In this document: in pieces, positions 1-9,632 of the stretch | How the letters are laid out: each line of letters opens with the position of its first letter | Numbering within the stretch: position 1 is the first letter of the stretch | From: Microvirga lupini | GTDB lineage: Bacteria > Pseudomonadota > Alphaproteobacteria > Rhizobiales > Beijerinckiaceae | DNA: 64,000 nucleotides | Direction: 5' to 3' | NCBI RefSeq assembly: GCF_014191055.1 | Contig: NZ_JACHWB010000011.1 | Span: 1-64,000 of the forward strand | Notes under the pieces: generated by a model | The model's database searches: none | The model's input: the letters and a program-made list of their open reading frames with translations, nothing else | What the model was told of the DNA's origin: nothing | Program-made: the position numbers and the translations under genes

Positions 1-99
1 ATCGAGCTCGCCGACGGCGTGACGGTCGAGGAGATCAAGGCCAAGACGGCGGCGGACTTCAAGGTCGCCTTGAATGGCGGCCAGTCGAACGCGGCTTGA
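1..99 (+). CDS. 3-oxoacid CoA-transferase subunit B, C-terminal end (partial)
   Basis: The window opens inside a reading frame encoding 32 residues before a TGA stop. The tail contains ELADGVTVEEIKAKTAADF, which resembles the extreme C-terminus of the beta subunit of succinyl-CoA/3-ketoacid CoA-transferases (ScoB/PcaJ/AtoA type), where an EL-PGVT-EE-----T-A-F pattern is usual. The family moves CoA between succinate and 3-oxoacids in the cytoplasm. Only the tail is present, so the assignment rests on a short motif and another CoA-transferase subunit remains possible. Confidence 0.55.
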   Translation: MELADGVTVEEIKAKTAADFKVALNGGQSNAA

Positions 100-831
100 T
101 CTGAACTGAGTCTGCCCTTGTTCGACAGTACCAGCATATCCGGGGTCGACAGTGAGCCGCGGCAGACGTCCATACAAGTTGGAAGCGTATGAGGCTCGCT
201 TTTCGACGGAAGTATAGAGTCCAATTTTCATGGCTTTAACGATGAAGAGCATCATAACTAAAATCGGGCTTGGGATACGGTCCTTCGTCCTTGATTTCAG
301 AGCGATCCGCATTGGTGCAGTTGGACTGGCTGAGTTCTGGGTTGATCCGCCTCTCGACAGCCCCGAATCCACTGACGCGCCTATCAAGTACGATCAGTGA
401 AGTTTTTGGGTCTGAAGCAGTCGCCGTTGGTCACACCCAGCACCTATGCGCTGCCCAACTGACGTTTTCCGCGAATAGTGCCCGCCACGACAGATAAAGC
501 GCGGCATGCGAATGGCCGCTTCTGGCACGGGGCTGAAGTAAACCGAATGTCTGCAAGAGCGGAGAGCAGTAGACATTCCCAAGGTACATGCAATTTCCCT
601 GGGTAACCCGTTACGGACCTTCCGCAGCACTTATGGGGTTATCAAGAAGCACGCCAATCACATCCATCGATAGAAGTTCTAACGTCCATCCCCGGCCACG
701 GGAAATCCGGAAGACAGGTGCGTGTCGGGGTACTCGATGATAGCCTGTTCCGAGGACCCGCGGGTGCGATGGCACCCTGATGGCCTCAGGGCATCCGTCG
801 ACCTACGGTCCGTCAGCTCGGGAGGAGCGGT
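100..831. other. Intergenic region with no supported gene; holds one GAATGTC inverted repeat
   Basis: About 730 bases without a convincing gene. Short frames on both strands have no recognisable domain, no good ribosome binding site and no similarity to known families. The only structure noticed is an inverted repeat, GAATGTC at 545-551 and GACATTC at 572-578, within a block that resembles sequence near 16.5 kb and 30.9 kb. Confidence 0.5.
545..578. repeat. GAATGTC/GACATTC inverted repeat, copy 1 of a dispersed element
   Basis: Perfect 7-bp arms separated by 20 bases. The left flank (GAAGTAAACCGAATGTC) resembles the flank at 16491-16509 (GAAGTACACCGAATGTC). Hyphomicrobiales genomes often carry dispersed intergenic repeats built on ATGTCCGC-like arms; membership of such a family is inferred. 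Confidence 0.4.
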
Positions 832-1956
832 GTGGATCGGCCCCGATTTCCCTTCGGCAGCAGCGTGCATGCAGGATCGGCCGCCGGTGTGGCACGCTGG
901 GCTTGGGTCGCGGTCGCGACGGTGATCATCCTGGGGGCTGTCTCCATCGCCAAGGCGGTCGTCGCGCCCGTGGCCTTCGCGCTGTTCCTGATCGCCCAGG
1001 TCTGGCCCTTGCAGTCGCGGCTCCAGGTAAGGATTTCGGCCCTGCCTGCCTTGGCGGTCAGCTTTCTGGTTCTCATGGTGGCATTCGGCAGTCTGGCCTC
1101 GCTCGTCCTTTGGGCGTCGAGCCGCGTCGGTCGGTGGATCATCGCCAATCTGGGGCGGTTCGAGGCGCTCTATGACCAGGCCGCGGCTTGGCTCGATGGG
1201 CACGGGGTCGCGGTCGCGGGGCTGTGGGCCGAGCATCTCAATGCCGGATGGATCGTGGGCGTGGTACGGGGTCTCACAGGACAGGCGAACACGATCCTGA
1301 GCTTCTGGCTGCTCGTTCTCGTCTACGTGATCCTCGGCCTCCTCGAGGTCGAGTCAACAGCCCGCAAGGTCCAGGCTCTGCCGAACCGCAATGCCGCACA
1401 TGTCCTCTACGCTGGCACGGCCCAGGCGGCCGACAAGATCCGGCGCTACATGGTGGTGCGCACTCTCATGAGCGTCCTGACCGGGTTGCTTGTCTGGGCT
1501 GTTGCGGTACTCTTTGGCCTGCCGCTGGCGGCGGAGTGGGGCGTCATCGGCTTTACGCTGAACTACATCCCCTTCATCGGGCCCTTCATCGCCACTCTGC
1601 TGCCGACCTTGCTCGCCGTCGTGCAGTATGAGACCTGGCAGGCAGTGATCGCCATCTTCGTCTGCCTGAATGTCATCCAGTTCGTGGTCGGGAACTATGT
1701 CGAGCCGCGCCTGTCCGGCCGGGCGCTGTCGCTGTCGCCCTTTGCCGTTCTGCTGTCGGTATTCCTCTGGACTTACCTATGGGGCCTGTCGGGAACCTTC
1801 ATCGGCGTTCCGATCACGGTGACCGCACTCGCCTTCTGCGCCCAGAGCCCGTCCACCCACTGGCTGGCGGTCCTGCTCGGATCGCCCGATGGGACGGTCT
1901 CAGGGACTCATGCGGGAGATGCTCCGAAACGGGAGGATTCCGGGCCTAAGCCCTGA
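832..1956 (+). CDS. AI-2E family transporter (TqsA/PerM-like membrane protein)
   Basis: A 374-residue polytopic membrane protein. Hydrophobic segments lie near residues 20-60, 70-100, 150-175 and 205-345, with the usual AI-2E family features: a soluble amphipathic stretch in the middle and a C-terminal block containing FTLNYIPFIGPFIATLLPT and a later VEPRL. The family (PF01594) includes TqsA, linked to autoinducer-2 export, and PerM-like proteins of unknown substrate, so export of AI-2 is not implied. The start is GTG at 832 because GGAGGAG lies at 821-827. It stands alone between a non-coding region and a convergent gene. Confidence 0.85.
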   Translation: MDRPRFPFGSSVHAGSAAGVARWAWVAVATVIILGAVSIAKAVVAPVAFALFLIAQVWPLQSRLQVRISALPALAVSFLVLMVAFGSLASLVLWASSRVGRWIIANLGRFEALYDQAAAWLDGHGVAVAGLWAEHLNAGWIVGVVRGLTGQANTILSFWLLVLVYVILGLLEVESTARKVQALPNRNAAHVLYAGTAQAADKIRRYMVVRTLMSVLTGLLVWAVAVLFGLPLAAEWGVIGFTLNYIPFIGPFIATLLPTLLAVVQYETWQAVIAIFVCLNVIQFVVGNYVEPRLSGRALSLSPFAVLLSVFLWTYLWGLSGTFIGVPITVTALAFCAQSPSTHWLAVLLGSPDGTVSGTHAGDAPKREDSGPKP

Positions 1957-2035
1957 GGCGCTTGCCTTGCCCAGCCATTGGGACATCATCGACCCGATGG
2001 GGATTCACCGCTTGGCTGTTGGGTGACGGAACGTA

Positions 2036-3064
2036 TCAGCGGGAAGTTGTCGGCAGGGCTGTGCGGATGCGCTCTGAGAAATCGGGGGTGCCATCCGCGG
2101 CTTGGGCGGCCTCGTTGATGAGGGAGCGCTGCCGCAACTCCTCGAACGGCAACGTCGTGTCTACGCGGCCCGAGTGATAGAGGTAGCTGTCAATCAGTCC
2201 ATTGAGGAGATGGCGGATGTCGAACCGTCCCTCCCGACCGGCGGCATTGGCATAACGGACGATGTTGATCGTACAACTGTTGCTCAGCAGGTGGTACCAC
2301 TCTGGCCGGTCGGCCAGTTCGTTGATTCGGTTGAGATAGATCAGAAGGAGCCGACGAACGTCCTCGGCAGAGGTGTTGAGGCGGTAAAGGTACACCGCCT
2401 CACGGCGGTGATTGGTGCGCACGCCAACGATATCACGCTCATCTCCCACCACGTAGATCAACTCGAATTGCTTGAAGAGGGAGGCCAGAGGGGCAAAGCC
2501 CTCACCAACCTCCGGACGGGTTTCGATCGATATGCTCAGTGGCGGCACATTGTCGAAAAGGAAACTCAGGAAAGTGTGCCCGACTGGTCCTTCGGCCCAG
2601 TACGAAACGTAGAAGTCGAGGCCGCTCAGATGGGACAGAAAAACCTCGCGCTCCTCGTATAGTACCGTGAAATCGTCGCGGCTGCGATAGTCGAAGTTAC
2701 GCACCCCGGTGAGCCGCACGTGATCGCCGTTGATGAAGGCTCGCGGCATCACCGCAACCTCCGGCCGCCATGGGCGATCATGCGAGGGCTGGATGGTCGC
2801 CCACCACGCAACCACCCCGAGAAACAGCCCGACTACGACGGCGGACTTACGTGGCTGACGCGACAACCAGAGCGCCCAGACCGAGAAAGCTGCAAAGGCT
2901 GCTGCCAGCCCTAGGCGCAGCCCAGCCCATGGCAGGTTCGAGTAGTAGATGGCCAGAGCACCCCACGCAATCAGCACCATCCAGAACAGGAACATAAATC
3001 CCGCCATCAGGAAGCGGAAGGATCTGGACAGAAACGGACCGTGCGATCTCGGCTGGAGCTTCAC
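2036..3064 (-). CDS. DUF4105 (Lnb N-terminal-like) membrane protein
   Basis: A 342-residue protein with two or three N-terminal transmembrane segments (about residues 15-40, 45-65 and 73-90) followed by a probably periplasmic domain. That domain has the DUF4105 hallmarks: VGHTFLSF around residue 160 and NSCTINIVRYAN around residue 262, giving a conserved His and Cys. The family has been linked to lipoprotein N-acylation (Lnb) in some bacteria; here that role is only suggested. The start is GTG at 3064 with AGGTG upstream. It lies 57 bases after the amidohydrolase gene on the same strand and is probably co-transcribed with it. Confidence 0.75.
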   Translation of the reverse strand: MKLQPRSHGPFLSRSFRFLMAGFMFLFWMVLIAWGALAIYYSNLPWAGLRLGLAAAFAAFSVWALWLSRQPRKSAVVVGLFLGVVAWWATIQPSHDRPWRPEVAVMPRAFINGDHVRLTGVRNFDYRSRDDFTVLYEEREVFLSHLSGLDFYVSYWAEGPVGHTFLSFLFDNVPPLSISIETRPEVGEGFAPLASLFKQFELIYVVGDERDIVGVRTNHRREAVYLYRLNTSAEDVRRLLLIYLNRINELADRPEWYHLLSNSCTINIVRYANAAGREGRFDIRHLLNGLIDSYLYHSGRVDTTLPFEELRQRSLINEAAQAADGTPDFSERIRTALPTTSR

Positions 3065-3121
3065 CCTGGCACCTGCTTGTCAGCTCCCGCTCAGGCCGAA
3101 GGTCCCCTTCGGAACGGGACC

Positions 3122-4600
3122 TCACTTGGGGAGCGCATTCTTGTAGATCCTGCCATCCTTCATGATGATGAGGAAGTTTCGGTCCGGATCGGCAACGAGG
3201 TCGATGTCCTCCAACGGATTTCCGTCGACCAGCAGAAGGTCCGCCAACGCTCCCTCTTCAACGATGCCGAGCTTGCCCGGATAGGGATTGCGCAGGCCGG
3301 ACAGTTGAAGCAATTCGGCATTTGTCGACGTCGCCATGACCAACGCCCCGGCGGGCGTGTACCAGCGGGCGAGGGCGGCGAGCATGGCTCCTTGCCGCTT
3401 CGACAGGGCCTCGGAGAACAGGATGTCCGTTCCGAATGCCGTTTTGATCCTGTATTTTTTCGCCAGGGCATAGATGGTGTCGGTGCCGGTGACCACCTGG
3501 GCCAACTTGGCCTGCTCCGCCGGCCCTAGTCCGTTGGCGGCGCTCAGGTCGAGGAAGGGTTGCGTGCTCAGCCAGATACCCTTCTCGGCCATCAGTTGCG
3601 CCGTGGTCTCATCCATCAGGTGCCCGTGCTCGATGCACTTCACGCCTGCCGCGATCGAGCGCTGAATCGCAGCACTGGTGTAGGCATGGGTGCAGACATA
3701 GGTGCCCCAGTTCTCGGCCGCCTCGACGGCGGCGCGCAACTCGGCCTCGGTGAAGGTCGAGACATCGAGCGGAGAGAACGGAGAGGCCACGCCGCCGCCG
3801 CCCGTGAGCTTGATCTGCGATGCACCCTGCATGAGCTGCTCGCGCACCCGCAGCCGCACCTCGTCCGGACTGTCAGCGATCATGCTTCCGCCAAGCTGCT
3901 CGACACGGGCGAGCATGCCTCCGATGGTTCTTGGCAGGTCGGAGAACTGGCGAAAGTCGCCGTGACCGCTGGTAATCGTGATCACGGCGCCGGACGGATA
4001 GATTCGTGGTCCCGGCACCAGGCTCGTGTCGATGGCTCGCTTGAGATCGAAGGAGGGACCTCCCAGGTCACGGACGGTGGTGAAACCCCGCATGAGTGTG
4101 GCCATGGCTTCGACCCCGGCCAGCAGGTTGGAATAGCCAATCCCACTGGTCAGGAGCATCATGGGTGTCGGTCTCACCATCATCGTATGCCAGTGCATGT
4201 CGATCAGGCCGGGCATCAGCACGCGTTCCTCCGCGGCGATGACCTGGACATCGGGGTCGTTGCGGACATCGATAGGGGCGGTGGAGATGCGCTCGACGAC
4301 ATTGCCCCTGACCAGCACGTGGGAGGAGGGCGACAGCGTCGCGCCCCTGCCGTCGAAGATGCGGACATTCTCGAAGAGCGTTGACGTGTTGCGGATCGGG
4401 GCAGGCGATTGGGCCTGCGCCGCCGGGCAGGCGACAATGAAGAACGTGCCGGCTGCTATCGGCAATAGCGACGCCCGGCTCTTGCTACCCTCGGCCGATC
4501 CCCTGGCAGGGCTTTTGGGCGACCTGCTTTCGTGTGCCGCACCTGCCGTCCGCTTCTTCGAGTTCCGGAACAGCTCCGAAATCATCCTCGTGAGCATCAT
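3122..4600 (-). CDS. Exported metal-dependent amidohydrolase
   Basis: A 492-residue protein with a basic N-terminus, a hydrophobic segment and a likely signal cleavage after VACPAAQAQ. The catalytic part is a classical amidohydrolase barrel of the imidazolonepropionase/prolidase-like group: metal ligands in GLIDMHWHTM, the carbamylated lysine in QIKLTGGGG, His in CTHAYTSAA and IEHGH, and Asp in FGTDILF. The C-terminal GKLGIVEEGALADLLLVDGNP is the usual small beta domain. Substrates of relatives include dipeptides and amides; the exact one cannot be read. The ATG at 4600 was preferred over an upstream frame extension to 4669 because it precedes the signal peptide directly. A GGGTTTCCCCC motif lies at 4677-4687. 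Confidence 0.85.
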   Translation of the reverse strand: MMLTRMISELFRNSKKRTAGAAHESRSPKSPARGSAEGSKSRASLLPIAAGTFFIVACPAAQAQSPAPIRNTSTLFENVRIFDGRGATLSPSSHVLVRGNVVERISTAPIDVRNDPDVQVIAAEERVLMPGLIDMHWHTMMVRPTPMMLLTSGIGYSNLLAGVEAMATLMRGFTTVRDLGGPSFDLKRAIDTSLVPGPRIYPSGAVITITSGHGDFRQFSDLPRTIGGMLARVEQLGGSMIADSPDEVRLRVREQLMQGASQIKLTGGGGVASPFSPLDVSTFTEAELRAAVEAAENWGTYVCTHAYTSAAIQRSIAAGVKCIEHGHLMDETTAQLMAEKGIWLSTQPFLDLSAANGLGPAEQAKLAQVVTGTDTIYALAKKYRIKTAFGTDILFSEALSKRQGAMLAALARWYTPAGALVMATSTNAELLQLSGLRNPYPGKLGIVEEGALADLLLVDGNPLEDIDLVADPDRNFLIIMKDGRIYKNALPK

Positions 4601-4676
4601 GTGAAACCCCGTGTCGGGTTGTCCGCTCAGGTCCGCCCGCCTCGGAGCTTCGCTCCCATCAGTCGGCATGGCTATT

Positions 4677-4687
4677 GGGGGAAACCC
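4677..4687 (-). promoter_or_regulatory. GGGTTTNNCCC motif upstream of the amidohydrolase
   Basis: On the minus strand it reads CAGGGTTTCCCCCAATAG, 76 bases upstream of the amidohydrolase start. It is one of ten similarly oriented copies found in front of genes between 4.6 and 29.2 kb. A partial GGGGTTTCAC also abuts the start codon at 4601-4610. Confidence 0.5.
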
Positions 4688-4766
4688 TGGCCGGAGACAG
4701 GGAAATACCGGAGCTGGCTGGGAGTGAACGTCGGGACCGGGCCGATGCCCATTCGTAGACGGCCGG

Positions 4767-6596
4767 TCAAAACCGCCAGATCAGCGGCACCAGGAAGACC
4801 GAAACGACGAAGAACCAGAGGAGCAGGGGCAGACCCAGTTTCCAGTAATCGCTGAAGGCATAGCCTCCCGGCCCCATGACCATCAGGTTGGTTGGCGTTG
4901 CGATGGGGGTCAGGAAAGCACCCGCCGCGGCGACGGCGGTGCTCATGAGAACCGGGCGGGGCGAGATGCCCATGCTCGCCGCGGCTGCCACGCCGATGGG
5001 AATGACGATCAGCGCGGTTGCCGTATTGCTGATCAACTGGCCGAGAAGTGCAGTGAGCGCGAACAGGCCGCCGAGCAGCGCATAGGGGCCTGCATCGCCG
5101 ACAAGGTCGACCAGGCCCTCGGCCATGAGCTGTGCTGTTCCCGTCTCCACCATCGCGAGTGACAGAGGCATCAGCGCGCCGACGAGGATCACCGTCGTCC
5201 ACTCGATGGCGTGATAGGATTGCTCGACGGTCAGGATCCGCGACAGGACGATGGCCCCGGCCGCGAAGAGGCCTGCGACGGCGGGTGGCACCAGGCCGGT
5301 CGCGAGCAGGATGACCATTCCGACCAGCACCGCAATCGCTTGGTAGGCTCCCGGTCCGAGGGGCACCGCCTGACGCCGCACCAGTTCGGGCGAGTTCACC
5401 ACCAGCACGTCCGGATCGCTGAGGTGAACATCGAGGGCTTTCCAAGTGCCCTGGAGCAGCAGTGTGTCGCCGGCGCGCAGCGCGACGCCGCGGCCGGATT
5501 TCGGCGCGTCCGTGTTGATCTCCGCTCCGGCCCGTTGCACCGCAAGGACGATGAGGTCGCCGCTGTCGGTGACCATGCCCGGGAACATGGTCTGCCCGAT
5601 GAGCCCGGAGCGCGGCGGGATCACCACCTCGGCCAGGCCGGACTGGCGATTGAAGAGGGTTTCCTCGCTCTGGTCCAAAGTCATGTCCTCGCGGAACGAG
5701 AGATGCATCCGCGCGGCGAGGGACGCGGCCGCTTCGGCATTCCCGCGCACGAGGAGATGGTCGCTCTCCGCCACGGGACGGCGAAGCGGAGTGGCGCTCT
5801 CGCCTTCTTGGGCGACGACGAGGTGCAAGCCGGGAAACGACGAGAAATCGATGTCAGACGGGGAAAGGCCGACGTAGGGCGAGTCCGCCCGCACGCGCAT
5901 CTGGAAGATGCCGTCGGCCAGGCCGTACTGCTCCACCAGCGTCCTGGCATGGCGGCTGAGGTCCGCCGGCATCTTGGCGCCGTTGCGCTGGGGCAGAAGC
6001 CCTTCGCCGAAGAGGATGATGATGGCCATCGTGCCGGCGAGCAGGGGGATGCCCACGAGGGCAAATTCGAAGAAGCCGAACCCACCGACCCCGGCGTCGA
6101 GCCCCGCCTCCGAGACGAGGACGTTCACCGGCGTGCCCGTGAGCGCGAGCATCGATCCGGCATGGGCGGAGAAGACGAGCGGTATCAGGAGCTGCGAGGA
6201 CTTGCGCCTAAGACGGACCGTCATGACGACCACGACCGGCAGCAGGGCGGCGACCGCGCCGTTGACGCTGATCAGCGCGGTCAAAAGCGACACGAGGCCC
6301 ATGGTGAGAAGGAGGAGGCGCGTGCGGCTCTTCTCCCCCGCCCATCGGATCAGGAGCTGGCCGGCCCAGGCGGTGACGCCGGTCGCCTCGAGGCCTGTAC
6401 TCACGACGAAAAGGCAGGCGATGAAGATCACGGCGGAATCGCCAAATCCGCTCAGCGCCTGTTCCAGGGTGAGGATCTGCGTCGCCCACAGCGCCAGTGC
6501 GACGCCCATGGCGACGACGACGACAGGCAGCCTGTTCCAGATGAACAGCACGACGGCAGCGGCGATGATGACGGCGATGGAAGTGATCGGACTCAA
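4767..6596 (-). CDS. SLC13/DASS family permease with paired RCK_C domains
   Basis: A 609-residue inner-membrane transporter. The first half (residues 1-200) and last third (about 410-609) are strongly hydrophobic and contain DASS-type loops such as SVNGAVAALLP, GTPVNVLV and SNTATALIVIPIG. Between them (about residues 215-390) sit two soluble TrkA-C/RCK_C domains, a common layout in bacterial SLC13-like permeases for anionic substrates. The start is probably TTG at 6596, with GAGGAG about 8 bases upstream. It lies 91 bases downstream of the M20 hydrolase gene on the same strand, so it probably belongs to the AbgT-M20 operon. Confidence 0.88.
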   Translation of the reverse strand: MSPITSIAVIIAAAVVLFIWNRLPVVVVAMGVALALWATQILTLEQALSGFGDSAVIFIACLFVVSTGLEATGVTAWAGQLLIRWAGEKSRTRLLLLTMGLVSLLTALISVNGAVAALLPVVVVMTVRLRRKSSQLLIPLVFSAHAGSMLALTGTPVNVLVSEAGLDAGVGGFGFFEFALVGIPLLAGTMAIIILFGEGLLPQRNGAKMPADLSRHARTLVEQYGLADGIFQMRVRADSPYVGLSPSDIDFSSFPGLHLVVAQEGESATPLRRPVAESDHLLVRGNAEAAASLAARMHLSFREDMTLDQSEETLFNRQSGLAEVVIPPRSGLIGQTMFPGMVTDSGDLIVLAVQRAGAEINTDAPKSGRGVALRAGDTLLLQGTWKALDVHLSDPDVLVVNSPELVRRQAVPLGPGAYQAIAVLVGMVILLATGLVPPAVAGLFAAGAIVLSRILTVEQSYHAIEWTTVILVGALMPLSLAMVETGTAQLMAEGLVDLVGDAGPYALLGGLFALTALLGQLISNTATALIVIPIGVAAAASMGISPRPVLMSTAVAAAGAFLTPIATPTNLMVMGPGGYAFSDYWKLGLPLLLWFFVVSVFLVPLIWRF

Positions 6597-6687
6597 GCGC
6601 TCATCTCCTCGTGCGGCCGTTTGAAAGCGTCTGGACGAATCCAGGTCCGCTCCTTGTCGACACGAACCTTCGGTCCCGCGCGATGTG

Positions 6688-7890
6688 CTAGTCCTCGATC
6701 GTGGACAGCAGCAGCGCGAGGCGGCACCCCATCGCGAATTCGGGCAGGTTCACGTACTCCTTGACCGTGTGGATCTCCGCTTGGCCGGCGCCGATGGTCA
6801 CGGTGGGGACGCCGTGCTTGTCGAGCCAGTTGGCATCAAGGCCGCCATTCGAGAACACGTAATTGGGTTCGAGGCCGAGCATGGTCATGGCCTTGGTCGC
6901 GCGCCGCACGACGGGCGTGGTCTCATCCAAGTTGAACGGTGGGTAGGACGGCTTATGCGTGAAGGTCACGGCGGCAATTTCGCCTTCATGATCCTTCACT
7001 TCGTTCCTGGCCTTCTGGAAGGCTTGTTCAAAGCCTTTTGCAATCGCCGTCGCGAAGGCCAATGTCGGGCTTCGCGCCTCGCCTTTGATGTAGACATAGT
7101 CCGTCACGACATTGGTGGCGTCTCCGGCAGCCTTGCCGTCCTTGCCGCCGAAGATCCCGACATTGCTCGTGCCGCGGTCACCGGCCTTCACCACCTTGCC
7201 GAACCATCCTTCGCGCTGCGCCTCCGCAAGGGCGACCGCACCGACCAGCGTCGCCGAGATACCTTTCTCGGGCGCGACGCCCGAATGCGAAGCCTTGCCG
7301 ACGATCTCGACCTCCCAGTTCTCTTGGCCGACGGCGCCGACAATCAGGTCGTTCGGATCCTGGCCATCGACATTGATGCACATGAGGGCGCCTCCGAGAT
7401 CGGCCGGGTCGAGCTCGCGCGCGCCATGAAGGCCGCTTTCCTCGCGGACGGTGAACAGCAATGTGATGGGCGGATGCGGCAGGTCGTGCTTCAGGAGCGT
7501 CTCCGCAAGGATAACGAGAACGGCGCATCCGGTCCGATCGTCGCCGCCGAGGGCCGTCGTGCCGTCCCCCACGATCCGGTCGCCATCGCGCCGCGGTTTG
7601 GCACCGGCGCAGAGCGGCACCGTGTCGAGATGGGTCGAGAACAGCAAGCGCGGGCCGGGCCGCGTTCCGGGCAGATCGACGATCAGGTTGCCCGTTTCCG
7701 TCGGGACGGGAATGCGCTTGTGCGCGTCGTCGAAGCGGATCGCGGACGCCGGCACGCCCGCCTTCCTGAGTGCGTCCGAGACAGCGGCCGCGATTGCCGC
7801 CTCCTGTCCGGTGACGCCCTCAACCGACAGGAACCGCATCAGGTGATCTTCCGCGGCGGCGACATCGAGGGAAATTGCAGGGTTGCCCAT
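6688..7890 (-). CDS. Peptidase T-like M20 family metallohydrolase
   Basis: A 400-residue cytoplasmic zinc hydrolase. It shows the M20 signatures in order: FSTHLDTV (metal His and catalytic Asp), ALGGDDRTG (bridging Asp), TVREESGLHGA (catalytic and metal Glu pair), a lid domain with AASHSGVAPE-like sequence, and a C-terminal metal-binding His in AEIHTVKE. The arrangement matches PepT-like aminotripeptidases rather than ArgE. The ATG at 7890 has AGGAGTGA directly upstream. It follows the AbgT transporter gene by 40 bases, so the import and cleavage of peptide-like or aminoacyl-conjugated substrates are probably coupled. Confidence 0.88.
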   Translation of the reverse strand: MGNPAISLDVAAAEDHLMRFLSVEGVTGQEAAIAAAVSDALRKAGVPASAIRFDDAHKRIPVPTETGNLIVDLPGTRPGPRLLFSTHLDTVPLCAGAKPRRDGDRIVGDGTTALGGDDRTGCAVLVILAETLLKHDLPHPPITLLFTVREESGLHGARELDPADLGGALMCINVDGQDPNDLIVGAVGQENWEVEIVGKASHSGVAPEKGISATLVGAVALAEAQREGWFGKVVKAGDRGTSNVGIFGGKDGKAAGDATNVVTDYVYIKGEARSPTLAFATAIAKGFEQAFQKARNEVKDHEGEIAAVTFTHKPSYPPFNLDETTPVVRRATKAMTMLGLEPNYVFSNGGLDANWLDKHGVPTVTIGAGQAEIHTVKEYVNLPEFAMGCRLALLLSTIED

Positions 7891-7930
7891 CAGCTCACTC
7901 CTGTACTTGCGTCGTTGCATCGATCTCGGA

Positions 7931-9505
7931 TCACACTCCCCAGGGCAAGCCGAGCATCTTCCAAAGGGCGAAGAGGGCAGTCCAGAGAATGAACATCCAC
8001 ACCACATAGGGAAGCATCAGCGACACGATCGTGCCGACGCCCGCCGTCCGGTCGTATCTCTGCGCAAACCCGACGACGAGGGCGAAGTATGCGTTCAGGG
8101 GCGTGATCGCATTCATCGGCGAGTCACCGACGCGATATGCCGCGAGCACCGCCTCCGGCTCGACCCCGAGCTTCATGAGCAGCGGCACGAAGACCGGGGC
8201 GAAGATCGCCCATTTCGCGATCGCACCGGTCAGCAGCAGGTCGATGATCGCCACGACGACGATGAAGCCGAGCAGCAGCGGCAGCGCGCCGATGTTGGCC
8301 GCTTGCAGAGCACTGGACAGGCTGAGGGCCATCACCGTGCCCATGTTGGTGAAGGTGAAGTAGGCTACGAACTGGCTCAGGACGAAGAACAGGAAGATCG
8401 TGCCGCCGAGACTCTTGATCGACTTCTCGATCGCCGCGATGACCTCAGGTAGTGTCCTGAGAGTGCCAGCGCCAATGCCGTAGGCCCAGCCAGTCAGGAG
8501 GAACATCAGCATGATCAGCGCGATCAAGCCATTCATGAAGGGCGAGTTGCCGATGAGTTCCCGGGTGTCGGGATTGCGCAACGGTGCAAACGAGGGAAGG
8601 GTTAGCAGGCAGAAGACCGCGATCAGTCCAAGCAGCCCAAGACCGGCGTAGCGCAGGCCGCGCGACTCCTGCTCCGACAGTGCGGTGTTCTGCTCCGTCG
8701 TGGTTCCTTCCGCGGCCAGCTTCGAGTCGTACGTTCCCAGGCGGGGCGCGATCATACGGTCGGTGATAAAGGCGACGACCATGGTGAGGAACAGCACCGA
8801 GACGAACGAGAACCAGACGTTAGAGGCAAGGCCGATGGAACGGTTGGGATCGACGAGATGCGCCGCGTCATTGGTAAATTCGACGAGCACGGCGTCGAGT
8901 GGCTTGATCAGCATGTTGACGGTAAAGGCGCTGGCCACGGCGGCGAAACCGAGCGCAAGTCCCGCCAGCGGATGGCGTCCGACTGCCAGATAGGCGATCC
9001 CTGCGAGCGGGATCAGGACCAGATAGCCCGCGTCGGCCGCGATGCTGGCGAGGATGCCGACGAAGGACAGGATATAGGTCAGCGCCCAGGCCGGCGAGAC
9101 GATGACGAGCTTCCGGATCAGCGCGGTGACCAAGCCGGATTCCTCGGCCACACCCGCGCCGATCATCGCGACGATCATGAGACCGACTGCAGTGAAACCC
9201 ATGAAATTCGGGATCAGCGACTCGTACATGAAGCGGATGCCGTCCATGGTCAGCAGGCTGCGGATCTCCGTGGTCGCCGTCTCGATCTGGTGCGTGTCCG
9301 GGTTGATGCGCTCGAAGGAGACGGCCGCCCCGAACAAGCTGAGCACGGCCGAGAGCACGATGACAATGCCGATGAGGATCAGGAAAATGACCACGGGATG
9401 GGGAACCATGTTCCCCACGCGCTCGACGCCGTCAAGAAACCGCTGCATCGCGGTTTTCGGCGCGACTTCCGCGCTGCGTTTCATATCTCGCGTGGTGCTT
9501 GTCAT
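7931..9505 (-). CDS. AbgT family transporter
   Basis: A 524-residue inner-membrane protein with about eleven hydrophobic segments and a soluble N-terminal 30 residues. The start of the membrane part (VERVGNMVPHPVVIFLILIG) and the later GDSPMNAITPLNAYF and KWAIFAPVFVPLLMKLGV are typical of the AbgT family, whose members take up p-aminobenzoyl-glutamate or export sulfonamides. Pairing with a peptidase gene resembles the abgABT arrangement, with a PepT-like enzyme in place of the amidohydrolases. The ATG at 9505 is preceded by GAGGCAGG. A GGGTTTGCCC motif lies 127 bases upstream. Confidence 0.9.
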   Translation of the reverse strand: MTSTTRDMKRSAEVAPKTAMQRFLDGVERVGNMVPHPVVIFLILIGIVIVLSAVLSLFGAAVSFERINPDTHQIETATTEIRSLLTMDGIRFMYESLIPNFMGFTAVGLMIVAMIGAGVAEESGLVTALIRKLVIVSPAWALTYILSFVGILASIAADAGYLVLIPLAGIAYLAVGRHPLAGLALGFAAVASAFTVNMLIKPLDAVLVEFTNDAAHLVDPNRSIGLASNVWFSFVSVLFLTMVVAFITDRMIAPRLGTYDSKLAAEGTTTEQNTALSEQESRGLRYAGLGLLGLIAVFCLLTLPSFAPLRNPDTRELIGNSPFMNGLIALIMLMFLLTGWAYGIGAGTLRTLPEVIAAIEKSIKSLGGTIFLFFVLSQFVAYFTFTNMGTVMALSLSSALQAANIGALPLLLGFIVVVAIIDLLLTGAIAKWAIFAPVFVPLLMKLGVEPEAVLAAYRVGDSPMNAITPLNAYFALVVGFAQRYDRTAGVGTIVSLMLPYVVWMFILWTALFALWKMLGLPWGV

Positions 9506-9632
9506 AGCCTGCCTCGCGCCCGCGCCCATCATACGGGGTTGCGGTCTTCCGTTGCCCTGGAGGCACATCCTTGCGTCGTATGCCGACGAAACGTCTCCCG
9601 ATGCTGATCTCCGTCGGGCGATCTGCCTATTA

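Noticed and set aside
270..497. Short plus-strand frame in the first intergenic region
   Set aside because: No ribosome binding site, no domain and composition unlike the neighbouring genes.
5211..6764. Long open frame on the plus strand opposite the SLC13 permease gene
   Set aside because: The protein is low-complexity, rich in Arg, Glu, Asp and His, with no domain. The minus-strand SLC13 gene explains the frame, which is expected opposite GC-rich coding sequence.
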